From: Kumtagia sp963839725
Lineage (GTDB): Bacteria; Pseudomonadota; Alphaproteobacteria; Rhizobiales; Rhizobiaceae
Reading direction: 5' to 3'
DNA: 64,000 nucleotides
Assembly: GCA_963839725.1 (NCBI GenBank)
Contig: CAWIWT010000031.1
Location: 124,001-188,000, forward strand
A model generated the notes under the pieces. It ran no database searches. It was not told the DNA's origin and saw only the letters and a program-made list of their open reading frames with translations. Made by a program: the position numbers and the translations under genes. Positions 36,007 through 43,990 of the stretch are shown here, one piece after another; the stretch's first letter is position 1; the number at the start of each line of letters is the position of its first letter.

Positions 36007-37260
36007 ATGCAATCCCTCGTGAAACCACCCTACCTCGCATTCGACCCCGCGACGCGGCGGCTTCGGCTCGACCCGCATGAGCCGCGGTTCTACCAGAACC
36101 TCTATGAAGCCTATGCGTGGCTGCACGGCGTCAGCCCCACTTTCTTCTGGGAGAATTTCGGCTTCTGGTGCTTTGGCGGCTTCGACGACGTCAACCGCCT
36201 GCTGCGTGACCGCCGTTTTGGCCGGCAAAAGCCGGAGGGGGCCGCGGACAATCAGGGGGTTCGCGGCGATCGCAGCCATCTGGTGAATTTCGACCGGGTT
36301 GACGCCAGTTCGATGCTGGAACTCGAGCCGCCGGTTCACACGAGGCTGCGGACGCTGGTCAATCGCGCTTTCGTCTCACGCCAGGTCGAGCGGCTGCGGC
36401 CACGCATCGAGGCGCTGGCGAACGAACTCATTGACCGGTTTCCGGCGGGAGAAGCGTTCGACCTGCTGCCGACATACGCCACGCCAATACCGATGACGAT
36501 CATCGCCGAGATGCTCGGCGTTCCGGTGGAGTTCGGGCCGCAACTGCTCGACTGGTCGCACCATATGGTAGCGCTTTACTCGCACGGGCGGACTCGTGAA
36601 ACGGAACTGAGAGCGGATGCGGCGGCGCATGAATTCTACGACTTCCTGAGCGGCTATGTCGCCGAACGAAGGAAGCGTCCGGGTGACGACCTCCTGTCTC
36701 TGCTGATCTCGGCGCAGGAAGGCGACCAGAAGCTGACTGAAGCCGAGCTGATCTCCTCGACAATCCTGCTGCTCAATGCCGGCCATGAGGCGACCGTGCA
36801 CCAGACCGGAAACGCGGTGCGCGCGATCCTGCAGCAAGGCGGCGATCCACGCCGGTTCTTCACTTCGCTCGACGCGACCGCCGAGGCGGTGGAGGAATGC
36901 CTGCGCTTCGACACGCCACTGCATATGTTCACGCGCTATGCTTACGAGGAAATAGCGTTCGCTGACGGCGTCGTGGTGAAGCCGACCGAGCAAATCGCAG
37001 TGCTGCTCGGCATGGCCAATCATGACCCACGTGCCTTCGAAGCGCCTGACGCATTCCTCCCCGGCCGGCACAATCAGAAGAATGCGTCGTTCGGCGCCGG
37101 GATCCACTTCTGCATCGGCGCGCCGCTGGCGCGTCTGGAATTGCACGTTTCGCTGAAAACGCTGTTCGACCGGCTACCTTCGCTGGCTGCCGCCGAGCCG
37201 CCGCAGTTCGCCGACACCTATCATTTCCATGGGTTGAGCAGGCTAGATGTGAGGGGATAG
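36007..37260 (+). CDS. Cytochrome P450
   Basis: A 417-residue soluble bacterial P450. The heme-binding loop is FGAGIHFCIGAPLARLE (F-x-x-G-x-H-x-C-x-G), the K-helix ExxR is in VEECLRFD, and the I-helix reads LLLNAGHEATVHQ, where the usual A-G-x-E-T-T is A-G-H-E-A-T. The first I-helix Thr is thus replaced by Ala while the second remains. No ferredoxin or reductase gene is adjacent. The ATG at 36007 is chosen from the P450 N-terminus, because the longer frame runs into the divergent oxidoreductase gene. Confidence 0.9.
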   Translation: MQSLVKPPYLAFDPATRRLRLDPHEPRFYQNLYEAYAWLHGVSPTFFWENFGFWCFGGFDDVNRLLRDRRFGRQKPEGAADNQGVRGDRSHLVNFDRVDASSMLELEPPVHTRLRTLVNRAFVSRQVERLRPRIEALANELIDRFPAGEAFDLLPTYATPIPMTIIAEMLGVPVEFGPQLLDWSHHMVALYSHGRTRETELRADAAAHEFYDFLSGYVAERRKRPGDDLLSLLISAQEGDQKLTEAELISSTILLLNAGHEATVHQTGNAVRAILQQGGDPRRFFTSLDATAEAVEECLRFDTPLHMFTRYAYEEIAFADGVVVKPTEQIAVLLGMANHDPRAFEAPDAFLPGRHNQKNASFGAGIHFCIGAPLARLELHVSLKTLFDRLPSLAAAEPPQFADTYHFHGLSRLDVRG

Positions 37261-37286
37261 CCTCAACCGAGTAAGAAAGAGATCCC

Positions 37287-37477
37287 TGCCGGCGATGGTT
37301 TGGGCCAAGGGCGAGGATTTGGCCAAACCAGTCCGGCCCGTCGGGTTCCGGGCGGCGGACGCCCACTTTGTCGGGCCGCTCGGCCGTCGCCCAGCTACGG
37401 CCTTCGCGACCCTCCGCGTGGATCGCCTCGCCGTCCGTGAAACAGAACTGACCGAACCTAACCTCATCTTGCTCTAG
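37287..37477 (+). repeat. Dispersed repeat R2, copy A
   Basis: About 190 bases matching R2 copies B (49952-50155) and C (51727-51933, reversed). Shared blocks include GGTTTGGGCCAAGG, CGCCCACTTTGTCGG and CTCCGCGTGGATCGCCTCGC. The right end ACCTCATCTTGCTCTAG forms the TAG stop of the converging cupin gene at 37474-37476. Frames inside it recur in the other copies and should not be read as genes. Confidence 0.8.
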
Positions 37478-37860
37478 ATCCGGATCACATATTCCTTGCG
37501 CGTCGTCTCCAGCACCTCCCAGGTGCCCTTGAAGCCGGGGCGCAGCACGAAAGCATCGCCTGCCTTCACGGTCCGGGCCTCGCCATCGTCTTCTGCAATG
37601 ACCGAAAGGCCCGAAAGGATGTGGCAGAATTCCCACTCGTCGTATTGGATACGCCACTTGCCGGGTGTTGCCTCCCAGATGCCGGCATAGAGGCCATTCG
37701 GCTGCTCGTCGGCGTTCCAGCTACGGAATTTCGGATCGCCGGAGATGATCCGGTCAGGCGCCGGAGCGGCGGCTTCCGGTTGGGCTACGCTTGTCGTGAT
37801 CGGCTGGAAGAAAGATGGCACCGGAGTTGCTCGCGCTGGTTCACACGCAACAACTATCAA
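37474..37860 (-). CDS. Cupin domain protein (DUF861-like)
   Basis: A 128-residue small cupin. It contains FRSWNADEQPNGLYAGIWEAT, IQYDEWEFCHILSG and the paired second motif AGDAFVLRPGFKGTWEV, typical of the (S)-ureidoglycine aminohydrolase/EutQ-like cupin_3 group; metal-binding histidines are reduced, as in many DUF861 proteins. Function is unknown. The start is uncertain: TTG 37860 or GTG 37821, neither with a strong ribosome-binding site. The TAG stop lies inside the end of repeat R2 copy A. Confidence 0.75.
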   Translation of the reverse strand: MIVVACEPARATPVPSFFQPITTSVAQPEAAAPAPDRIISGDPKFRSWNADEQPNGLYAGIWEATPGKWRIQYDEWEFCHILSGLSVIAEDDGEARTVKAGDAFVLRPGFKGTWEVLETTRKEYVIRI

Positions 37861-37963
37861 TGTTCAGAGCGCCACCGCAAGCTGGAGAACCTCGCGGCAG
37901 CAACGTTGCGGCACCGCCGCACTGTGGATTTAGGCGTAGCGCGAGGTCGAAGGCAGGTATTCG

Positions 37964-38131
37964 TCAGATGAGGCGGTTGTCCTCAGCTGTTTGACGAGCC
38001 CGGCGGCGCGTGCCGTCCGTGTCAGCCTCCCGGTGCCTTGCTGCTGCGGTCTTGCGAATTTGCTCAAAACGGTTTTCCTCGACATCCTTGGATAAGGGCT
38101 GCGGGTCGGGTTTCTCGACGTAAGAGATCAT
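37964..38131 (-). CDS. Small hypothetical protein, 55 aa
   Basis: A 55-residue highly charged protein, MISYVEKPDPQPLSKDVEEN at the start and TAEDNRLI at the end, with arginine-rich helices between. The ATG at 38131 is preceded by AGGAG seven to ten bases upstream, a strong site. No family is recognised. Codon choice is GC3-rich like real genes here. It stands alone upstream of the cupin gene. Confidence 0.55.
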   Translation of the reverse strand: MISYVEKPDPQPLSKDVEENRFEQIRKTAAARHREADTDGTRRRARQTAEDNRLI

Positions 38132-38733
38132 TGGTCTTGCTCCTGCTGAGGCGGATTGAAAACGCGGTTCACAAACGCTGGAGAGCGAACGCCACAGTGG
38201 TGGCGGCGAGCGCGGAAACCTTCCACGGCTTTGACTTTTTACGCCGCTCGTGCGGCGAAAGCAGCCGCTTTTAGCACCTCCCGCATTCAGATGATAGAAA
38301 TTCTAAATTAATATTCACCCGGCATTCGAAAATCTTCGGAAATGCGTTTCGGCCATCGATACCAATAACTTGCTCAATATCATGCATGTCAAAATACTAG
38401 CTTCGAAATATTTTATCTTCTCTCCGCGAAGTCCACATTTTTATTTTCCTAGAGGGTCGATCGTGCCTTGATTCTTACTCAATCAAAGCGTAATGGTAAA
38501 ACTCGTTGATTTGGCCGACTTGGCTTTTCGCGGTGTCAGAGACCTTCGACCCGCCATTCACCACCGAATTCTCGACAGCGAATGATAGCGCCGACTTGGC
38601 GCGCATATCGCTCTGTTCGAACCTGGGATGAACCCGGCGCTGACCACGGATGTACTGGCAGCCCGGATCGTTCCGGTTCGGACGGAATTAATGCCGTAGG
38701 CGCCTCAGCGTGCTGCGGCGGAGACCAGCGACT
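38132..38733. other. AT-rich upstream region of the small-protein operon
   Basis: About 600 bases without a supported gene. The part from 38280 to 38520 is unusually AT-rich for this genome, with runs such as AAATTAATATTCACC and TTTTTATTTTCC. It most likely carries the promoter of the operon that starts at 38734. No clear hexamer pair or operator could be fixed. Confidence 0.45.
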
Positions 38734-38997
38734 GTGTCGACCCGCACCACGCAGACCCTCGTCCACTTTTCAGCCGCGTTTCAGCTGCCCGGTTTCGACG
38801 GGCCGCAGCCGGCCGGAGATTATCGCATCGACCATGACGAGGAGTCCATCGACGGCGCCTCCTGGCTTGCGTGGCGAGGCGTCGGCAGCTTCATTCACCT
38901 GCCAGCAATCGCCACACCCACTTCGACCCGACAGATGCTGCCGATCAGTCCAGTGGACCTCGAAGCCGCACTCGAAAAGGACCGCAAACAATCATGA
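38734..38997 (+). CDS. Small hypothetical protein, first gene of a small-protein operon
   Basis: An 87-residue protein starting at GTG 38734 (GGAG ten bases upstream): STRTTQTLVHFSAAFQLPG, then GPQPAGDYRIDHDEESIDG, SWLAWRGVGSFIHLPA and SPVDLEAALEKDRKQS. The pattern suggests a compact beta-rich domain. Similar short proteins occur in Rhizobiales, but no function is known to me. Its stop overlaps the next gene in an ATGA. Confidence 0.65.
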   Translation: MSTRTTQTLVHFSAAFQLPGFDGPQPAGDYRIDHDEESIDGASWLAWRGVGSFIHLPAIATPTSTRQMLPISPVDLEAALEKDRKQS

Positions 38998-39293
38998 CCG
39001 CACCCAGCAATCTGCGCAGAGCCCGTCTTGTCCGGCAGGAAGCCGAAACCCATATTTTTGCGATGGGGCAGGCTGTTCGGCTGAAAGGCGGATTTGGCTG
39101 GCCGCTGAAGTCCGCGGACATTTATCACATTACCGCCACTCTCCCGCCGAGGGGAAATTCGCCGCAGTACCGCATCCGCAACGATGAGGAACGCTACGAG
39201 CGCGTGACGACGCAGGATGATCTCGAGGCTGTCGCAATCCCGCAGCCGAGTGATAGCGCCACTCTCATCGAAAGGACGTTCGGCAATGGCTAA
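38994..39293 (+). CDS. Small hypothetical protein, 99 aa
   Basis: A 99-residue protein. The central segment HIFAMGQAVRLKGGFGWPL and the later YHITATLPP, PQYRIRNDEERYERVTTQDD resemble short SH3-like or KOW-like beta-barrel proteins of Rhizobiales that contain F-x-x-G-Q-x-V-R and Q-Y-R-I-(R/K). Function unknown. It overlaps the preceding gene by four bases and the following one by eight, so translation is coupled. Confidence 0.7.
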   Translation: MTAPSNLRRARLVRQEAETHIFAMGQAVRLKGGFGWPLKSADIYHITATLPPRGNSPQYRIRNDEERYERVTTQDDLEAVAIPQPSDSATLIERTFGNG

Positions 39294-39423
39294 GGGACAG
39301 AAACGCAGCAGCCGCGAAATCCGCAAGCCAAAGCAGGCGAAGGCGCCGCCGAAAGTCGAAAATACGTTTGGCAGCCAGATCAAGCTCGCTACCAACGCGC
39401 CGCGCGGCAAAGGCAAGAGCTGA
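39286..39423 (+). CDS. Small lysine-rich hypothetical protein, 45 aa
   Basis: A 45-residue protein beginning MAKGQKRSSREIRKPKQAKA and ending APRGKGKS. It belongs to a widespread group of tiny basic proteins opening MAKGQ-x-R-S-x-R-E-x-K-K-P-K; their role is unknown. It overlaps the preceding gene by eight bases. Confidence 0.75.
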   Translation: MAKGQKRSSREIRKPKQAKAPPKVENTFGSQIKLATNAPRGKGKS

Positions 39424-39460
39424 CAATCTCGATGATCCCGCGTCGCCGGAACGGATGCAG

Positions 39461-40027
39461 ATGAAGATCGTGATCGAGTTCTACCGTACACGGCAAGAGG
39501 ACGATGCGCATGCGATCGTTGGCCGTGAAACAGGAGAAGCGGCAGATCTTGGCGACGCCATCGAGCGCGCACGATCATTGTCGCAAACGCTCAATATGCC
39601 GCAGCAGCCGGACGCAATGACGATCACCAACGCAAGCGGCGGAATACTCTATTCCGGCGCGCTCGATGGGGCGAGCCGTCAAATGAAGGAAGCCATCAGC
39701 ATGAATGCAGACGACAATCGAGCCGAACGACGACCGAATGCATTTGCGATCGCTGTCTGGGAAAATGAGGGCGGCGCGCTTGGCCGCGATTCCGTGGGCC
39801 GTACGTTCGGCCGTCGCATCGAAGCGGACCGCTCCTGGACGGTCTATCACGTGTTTACCGGCGTCCCGGCACATGTTGCAGGCCAGCCGATGGTTGGCCT
39901 CAGCCATGAGGACGCAACCCACGGCATGGCGTCTCTCAATCTTCACGATACCGGACGCCGCAACGAGCGCATCAATCTGTCAGCAGAGGCCTCGAAAGTC
40001 TCTAAATTCACGGTGTGCCAAGCATGA
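39461..40027 (+). CDS. Hypothetical protein, possible fusion of two small proteins
   Basis: A 188-residue frame from ATG 39461 (ATG 39455 also possible). The first 75 residues, KIVIEFYRTRQEDDAHAIVG to ITNASGGILYSG, resemble a short rhizobial protein usually ending near there. The rest, from MNADDNRAERRPNAFAIAVW through RSWTVYHVFTGVPA, resembles a second small protein. An internal ATG at 39701 has AAGGAAG eight bases upstream, so the second half may also be made alone. Function unknown. Its stop overlaps the DUF1488 gene (ATGA). Confidence 0.65.
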   Translation: MKIVIEFYRTRQEDDAHAIVGRETGEAADLGDAIERARSLSQTLNMPQQPDAMTITNASGGILYSGALDGASRQMKEAISMNADDNRAERRPNAFAIAVWENEGGALGRDSVGRTFGRRIEADRSWTVYHVFTGVPAHVAGQPMVGLSHEDATHGMASLNLHDTGRRNERINLSAEASKVSKFTVCQA

Positions 40028-40281
40028 CCCTGGCTTTCCCGAACCCGAGCCGCAGCTTCGACGAAGTGAGGAACGCCGTCCGCTTCATTGGCCATGACGG
40101 CATGTTCCAGGTGCCGTTTTTTGTGGAAGCCGGCGCGCTTGCGAAATCCAGCAACCCTTCCGAAGCCGAATGCCTGCGCGCCTTCGATGCAATGCGCAAC
40201 TCCATCTACACCGTGGCTCGAAAAGCCTATTCAGGTGCGCGCCGTACAGCCTACCTCCTGACAGTCGCCGATTTCAGGTAG
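40024..40281 (+). CDS. DUF1488 family protein
   Basis: An 85-residue protein: MTLAFPNPSRSFDEVRNAVR, then GHDGMFQVPFFVEAGAL and CLRAFDAMRNSIYTVARKAY, ending LLTVADFR. This is the DUF1488 pattern. The role is unknown. It ends a run of five overlapping or closely spaced small genes from 38734. Confidence 0.85.
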   Translation: MTLAFPNPSRSFDEVRNAVRFIGHDGMFQVPFFVEAGALAKSSNPSEAECLRAFDAMRNSIYTVARKAYSGARRTAYLLTVADFR

Positions 40282-40387
40282 GATGGCTGCACGCGATTGA
40301 GGCTCGTTGACGCGCCGGAACAGCGGCACTGCGCCACGCTGTTCTTACAAGGAAGGGGCCGTGCAACCTTGAAAGGTCGATAGACTT

Positions 40388-41671
40388 TCAAGCCCTGGCC
40401 AGCGCCTGCTCCAGATCGGCGATGATGTCGTCAACGTCCTCGATGCCCACGGAGAGCCGCACGACGTCCGGGCCGGCGCCGGCGAGCGTCTTCTGCTCGT
40501 CCGAAAGCTGGCGGTGGGTGGTCGATGCCGGGTGGATAACCAGCGATTTGGTGTCGCCGACATTGGCCAGATGCGAGAACAACTCCAGCGCTTCCACGAA
40601 CTTCACGCCGGAATCGTAGCCACCCTTCAGGCCGAAGGTGAAAACCGCGCCTGCGCCCTTTGGCGAATACTTCTTCTGCAGCGGGCCGTTCTTGTCGCCC
40701 GACAGGCCGGGATAGGACACCCAACTGACCTTGGGATGCTTCGAGAGGTATTCGGCGACAGATTGAGCGTTGTCGCAGTGGCGCTGCATGCGCAGCGGGA
40801 GCGTTTCCAATCCGGTCATGATCAGGAAGGCGTTGAAAGGCGCGATCGAGGGGCCAAAGTCGCGCAGGCCGAGCACGCGCGCGGCAATGGCGAAGGCAAA
40901 GTTGCCGAAGGTTTCATGCAGAACGATGCCACCATATTCGGGGCGCGGCTCAGACAGCATCGGATACCGTCCGGACCTGGACCAATCGAATGTGCCGCCA
41001 TCGACCAGCACGCCGCCGATCGAATTGCCGTGGCCGCCGATGAACTTCGTCAGCGAATGCACAATGATGTCGGCACCATGTTCGATCGGCCGCAAGAGAT
41101 ACGGCGTCGCCAGCGTATTGTCGACGATCAGAGGGATGCCGTGCTTGTGGGCAATCTCGCCGATCGCTTCGAGATCGACGAATTCGCCATTGGGGTTGGC
41201 GAGGCTTTCGACAAAGATCGCCTGCGTCTTGCCGTCGATCTCCTTCTCGAAGCTCGCAACGTCGCGCGTGTCGGCCCATCGCACTTCCCAGCCGAAACTC
41301 TTGAAGGCGTGGCCGAACTGGTTGATCGAGCCGCCATAGAGCCGCCGCGACGAAACGAAATTGTCTCCCGGCCGCATGATCGTGTGGAAAACTAGCATTT
41401 GCGCGGCGTGGCCGGACGCCACCGCGAGCGCCGCCGTGCCGCCTTCAAGTGCGGCGACCCGCTCCTCGAGAACGGCCTGGGTGGGATTCATGATGCGCGT
41501 GTAAATATTGCCGAAAGCCTTGAGGCCGAATAGCGACGCGGCATGGTCGGCGTCGTCGAAAACGTAGGATGTCGTCTGGTAGATCGGCGTAGCGCGGGCG
41601 CCGGTGGCCGGATCGGGCTTTGCGCCGGCATGGATGGCCAGCGTGTTGAACCCCGGTGCGCGCTGAGACAT
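40388..41671 (-). CDS. metY: O-acetylhomoserine aminocarboxypropyltransferase
   Basis: A 427-residue PLP enzyme of the Cys/Met metabolism family that makes homocysteine (or methionine) from O-acetylhomoserine and sulfide. The PLP lysine lies in HSLTKFIGGHGNSIGG, with YTRIMNPTQAVLEERVAALEG, ASGHAAQML and DNTLATPYLLRP as family blocks, and SVGIEDVDDIIADLEQAL at the end. The ATG at 41671 follows GGGAGG; longer frames translate an upstream repeat. Its leader carries an unusual heptad inverted repeat. A convergent plus-strand gene (DUF1488) lies about 106 bases away. Confidence 0.93.
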   Translation of the reverse strand: MSQRAPGFNTLAIHAGAKPDPATGARATPIYQTTSYVFDDADHAASLFGLKAFGNIYTRIMNPTQAVLEERVAALEGGTAALAVASGHAAQMLVFHTIMRPGDNFVSSRRLYGGSINQFGHAFKSFGWEVRWADTRDVASFEKEIDGKTQAIFVESLANPNGEFVDLEAIGEIAHKHGIPLIVDNTLATPYLLRPIEHGADIIVHSLTKFIGGHGNSIGGVLVDGGTFDWSRSGRYPMLSEPRPEYGGIVLHETFGNFAFAIAARVLGLRDFGPSIAPFNAFLIMTGLETLPLRMQRHCDNAQSVAEYLSKHPKVSWVSYPGLSGDKNGPLQKKYSPKGAGAVFTFGLKGGYDSGVKFVEALELFSHLANVGDTKSLVIHPASTTHRQLSDEQKTLAGAGPDVVRLSVGIEDVDDIIADLEQALARA

Positions 41672-41701
41672 TGAGGAACCTCCCTCTGATCGTTGGAAAA
41701 C

Positions 41702-41832
41702 GGTGAATTGTGAATGGTGAATGGTGAATGGTGATAATTTCTTACGAGGTGACCCGTGAGGGTTTTTGACGCTTGCAAACTGTGTGGAGCTGTTCGGAGT
41801 TTGCCATTCACGATTCACCATTCACCATTCAC
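41702..41832. repeat. Inverted tandem heptad repeat between the CoA-binding gene and metY
   Basis: The left arm 41702-41734 is tandem GGTGAAT units. The right arm 41804-41832 is their reverse complement (CCATTCA/CGATTCA/CCATTCA). The spacer is about 70 bases. The arms would pair over about 29 bases in RNA. The right arm forms the TGA stop of the CoA-binding gene; the left arm lies in the metY leader. Confidence 0.85.
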
Positions 41833-42350
41833 TTTACACGCACACCGAGACTCTGAAACCCTTGGCGCATGATCGGCTTTTTCGATGACAGCACCCGACT
41901 GTTGACGCCGCTCCAGCCAATTTCGCCGGACAACCTGCCATATTCGATCTTGGGGCAACGATTCATGACGATCTGGATGCCAGCAGCCTCCGCCTTCGCC
42001 GCCGCCTCGTCATGGCGCACGGTCAACTGCATCCAGATCACCTTCGGCAGCGGCCTCAACGCAAGGGCTTCGTCAAGAATCCGCGGAACGGCGTTCGACC
42101 CTCGGAAAATATCGACCATGTCGATCGCCTCGGGCACGTCGCCGAGTTTCGCATAGGTCATGCGGCGCAAGATTTCCTTGCCAGCATGTCCGGGGTTGAT
42201 CGGAAAGACCGTGAACCCCTTAGCGATCAGATACTTGGTAACGAAAAAGCTAGGGCGGACGTCATTGGCAGAGGCGCCGACAATGGCGACCGTTTTCACC
42301 GTGTTCAAGATGCTGGCGATGTATTCGTTGGAATAGCTGTCGTGAGTCAT
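41829..42350 (-). CDS. CoA-binding domain protein (YccU-like)
   Basis: A 173-residue Rossmann-fold protein with VKTVAIVGASANDVRPSFFV at the N-terminus and IVMNRCPKIEYGR near the end, the pattern of CoA_binding_2/YccU proteins. It presumably binds CoA or a nucleotide; its role is unknown. It overlaps the VOC gene by four bases, so ECH, VOC and this gene form one unit. Its TGA stop falls in the heptad repeat. Confidence 0.85.
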   Translation of the reverse strand: MTHDSYSNEYIASILNTVKTVAIVGASANDVRPSFFVTKYLIAKGFTVFPINPGHAGKEILRRMTYAKLGDVPEAIDMVDIFRGSNAVPRILDEALALRPLPKVIWMQLTVRHDEAAAKAEAAGIQIVMNRCPKIEYGRLSGEIGWSGVNSRVLSSKKPIMRQGFQSLGVRVK

Positions 42351-42766
42351 TTCGGGAGGGATATCCTGCCTTCGGCATCGAGTGGAAAGTCTGGATTGTG
42401 AGCAACCTCCCAGAGATTGCCCTCGGTATCGGCGAAGTAGCCGTACCAGCCGCCCCAGAAGGCGCGTCCGGCGGCTTTGACAATGGTTCCGCCGGCTATT
42501 TTTGCCTGTTCAAGGACCGCATCGACCTCTTCGTCGGATCGCGTGTTGTAGGCGAGATAGACGCGCGAAACGCCCTCTCCGAATTTGATTCCGGCATCCT
42601 CTTCCGCGGCGGGACGCGGGAATAGGCCGAGGATCGCGCCGCCCATCTGGAAGAAGGCAACGCCATCGTTGATACGATGCCGCTTCAGGCCCATTGCCTC
42701 GTAGAACGCCGTGGAGCGCTCAAGGTCCTGAACGGCAAGCGTTATGATCGAAATGCGGGGTTCCAT
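42347..42766 (-). CDS. VOC/glyoxalase family protein
   Basis: A 139-residue vicinal-oxygen-chelate fold protein: MEPRISIITLAVQDLERSTAFY starts the first beta-alpha-beta module and WGGWYGYFADTEGNLWEVAHNP ends the second. Glyoxalase-type metal ligands are partly present (the E in LWEV). The substrate is unknown. Its ATG overlaps the ECH stop (TGATG) and its stop overlaps the CoA-binding gene (ATGA). Confidence 0.88.
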   Translation of the reverse strand: MEPRISIITLAVQDLERSTAFYEAMGLKRHRINDGVAFFQMGGAILGLFPRPAAEEDAGIKFGEGVSRVYLAYNTRSDEEVDAVLEQAKIAGGTIVKAAGRAFWGGWYGYFADTEGNLWEVAHNPDFPLDAEGRISLPK

Positions 42767-43587
42767 CACTCCCCCGTCCATTTCGGATCCCGCTTGCCGA
42801 TGAAGGCGCCGATGCCCTCCTCGGCGTCGCGGGCAAGCATGTTGTCGACCATCACCCGCGCCGCGTGGTCATAAGCCTGCGAGAGGTCCATTTCGGCCTG
42901 TGCATAAAACGCCTCCTTGCCGATCTTCAGCGTCAAAGGCGATTTGGACGCAATGGTTTGCGCGTATTTCATCACAACCTGATTTAAGTATTCGCGCGGC
43001 ACCACGCGATTGACCAGACCGAAATCACGGGCTGTCACCGCATCGATGGTTTCGCCGGTCAGCAGCATTTCCATCGCCCGCTTGCGTGCGACGTTGCGCG
43101 ACAGGGCAACCATGGGCGTCGAGCAGAACAGGCCGATATTGACGCCGGGCGTGCAGAAGGTCGCCTCCTGCGAGGCGATCGCGAGATCACAGCTTGCGAC
43201 GAGCTGCAACCCGGCAGCGGTTGCCAGGCCGTCAACTTCGGCGATCACCGGCTTAGGACAGCGCACGATCGATTGCATCAACGTGGCACAAGCCGCCATG
43301 GCGGTTTCAAAGAACGACCTGCCCCGATCCGGATCGGCGCGATGCGACGTCATTTCCTTGAGATCGTGGCCGGCCGAAAACACTTTGCCGGAAGCCGCGA
43401 TCACGACGACACGGATTTCCGCATCGTCAAGAGCGCGATCAAGCTCGGCCTGCATTGCTGCCATCACCGCGATCGACAATGCGTTGGCTGGAGGATTGGC
43501 AAGCGTGACGCGCAGGATACCGTCCTCCAGGCGCGCGCTTACAGGGCTTTCGGGCGCGCTGCGCTTTATTGCGACGATCTCGGCCAT
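42766..43587 (-). CDS. Enoyl-CoA hydratase/isomerase family protein
   Basis: A 273-residue crotonase. The oxyanion-hole blocks are GKVFSAGHDLKEM and DGLATAAGLQLVASCDLAIA; TPGVNIGLFCSTPMVALSRN and GLVNRVVP complete the fold. The first catalytic Glu position is occupied by Ala (ATAAGLQLV versus the G-x-A-x-G-G-G-x-E consensus), so plain hydration is doubtful; many annotated enoyl-CoA hydratases share this. The ATG 43587 follows a GGAGG-containing leader. It is the first gene of the ECH-VOC-CoA-binding unit. Confidence 0.88.
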   Translation of the reverse strand: MAEIVAIKRSAPESPVSARLEDGILRVTLANPPANALSIAVMAAMQAELDRALDDAEIRVVVIAASGKVFSAGHDLKEMTSHRADPDRGRSFFETAMAACATLMQSIVRCPKPVIAEVDGLATAAGLQLVASCDLAIASQEATFCTPGVNIGLFCSTPMVALSRNVARKRAMEMLLTGETIDAVTARDFGLVNRVVPREYLNQVVMKYAQTIASKSPLTLKIGKEAFYAQAEMDLSQAYDHAARVMVDNMLARDAEEGIGAFIGKRDPKWTGE

Positions 43588-43990
43588 ACTATCAGCCTCC
43601 AGAAATCCCGCCGGTTCACGGCGCTGAAGCAAGAGATAGCAATCCGCCCGATTGAATGACAGAGGCGAGCCGTGTTTTGTCAGGCACGTCGCGGCAGGAA
43701 GTAGTGGGCCAGCAGCAACGGGAGGAAAAATGCCGGCGAGCGGCATTTGCGGCCAGGCGGCACGGTTTCGGGGCCTTCGCTGTTCGCGTCGGCCGATATT
43801 GGCGGCTATGTGTGCGTGCTGTCGCATGCAGGGCCATTGCCGGATCCTCAAGCTCGGCAAAAACCTGATGGTGTTCGACATCGACATTGTGGCTAATGGC
43901 GAGACAGTCGCTCACGCCACCTATTCGATTCCACAGAAGCGGTAATGCGGTTCTGCGATGGTGCCTGTCAGATAATCTTTGGTTCAGTCC
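43588..43990. other. Region upstream of the enoyl-CoA hydratase gene
   Basis: About 400 bases with no supported gene. Overlapping frames on both strands lack family features. A 25-codon frame at 43868-43945 has no good ribosome-binding site. It probably holds divergent promoters for the hydratase unit and the gene at 43991. Confidence 0.4.

Noticed and set aside
41672..41840. SAM-II or other SAM riboswitch upstream of metY
   Set aside because: The leader has TTTGCAAGCG, which recalls a part of SAM-II, but the paired CGCGC stem and the rest of the pseudoknot are not found; the structure present is the heptad hairpin.
43868..43945. A 25-codon peptide upstream of the beta-flower gene
   Set aside because: No ribosome-binding site and no recognisable homologue; too short to support alone.
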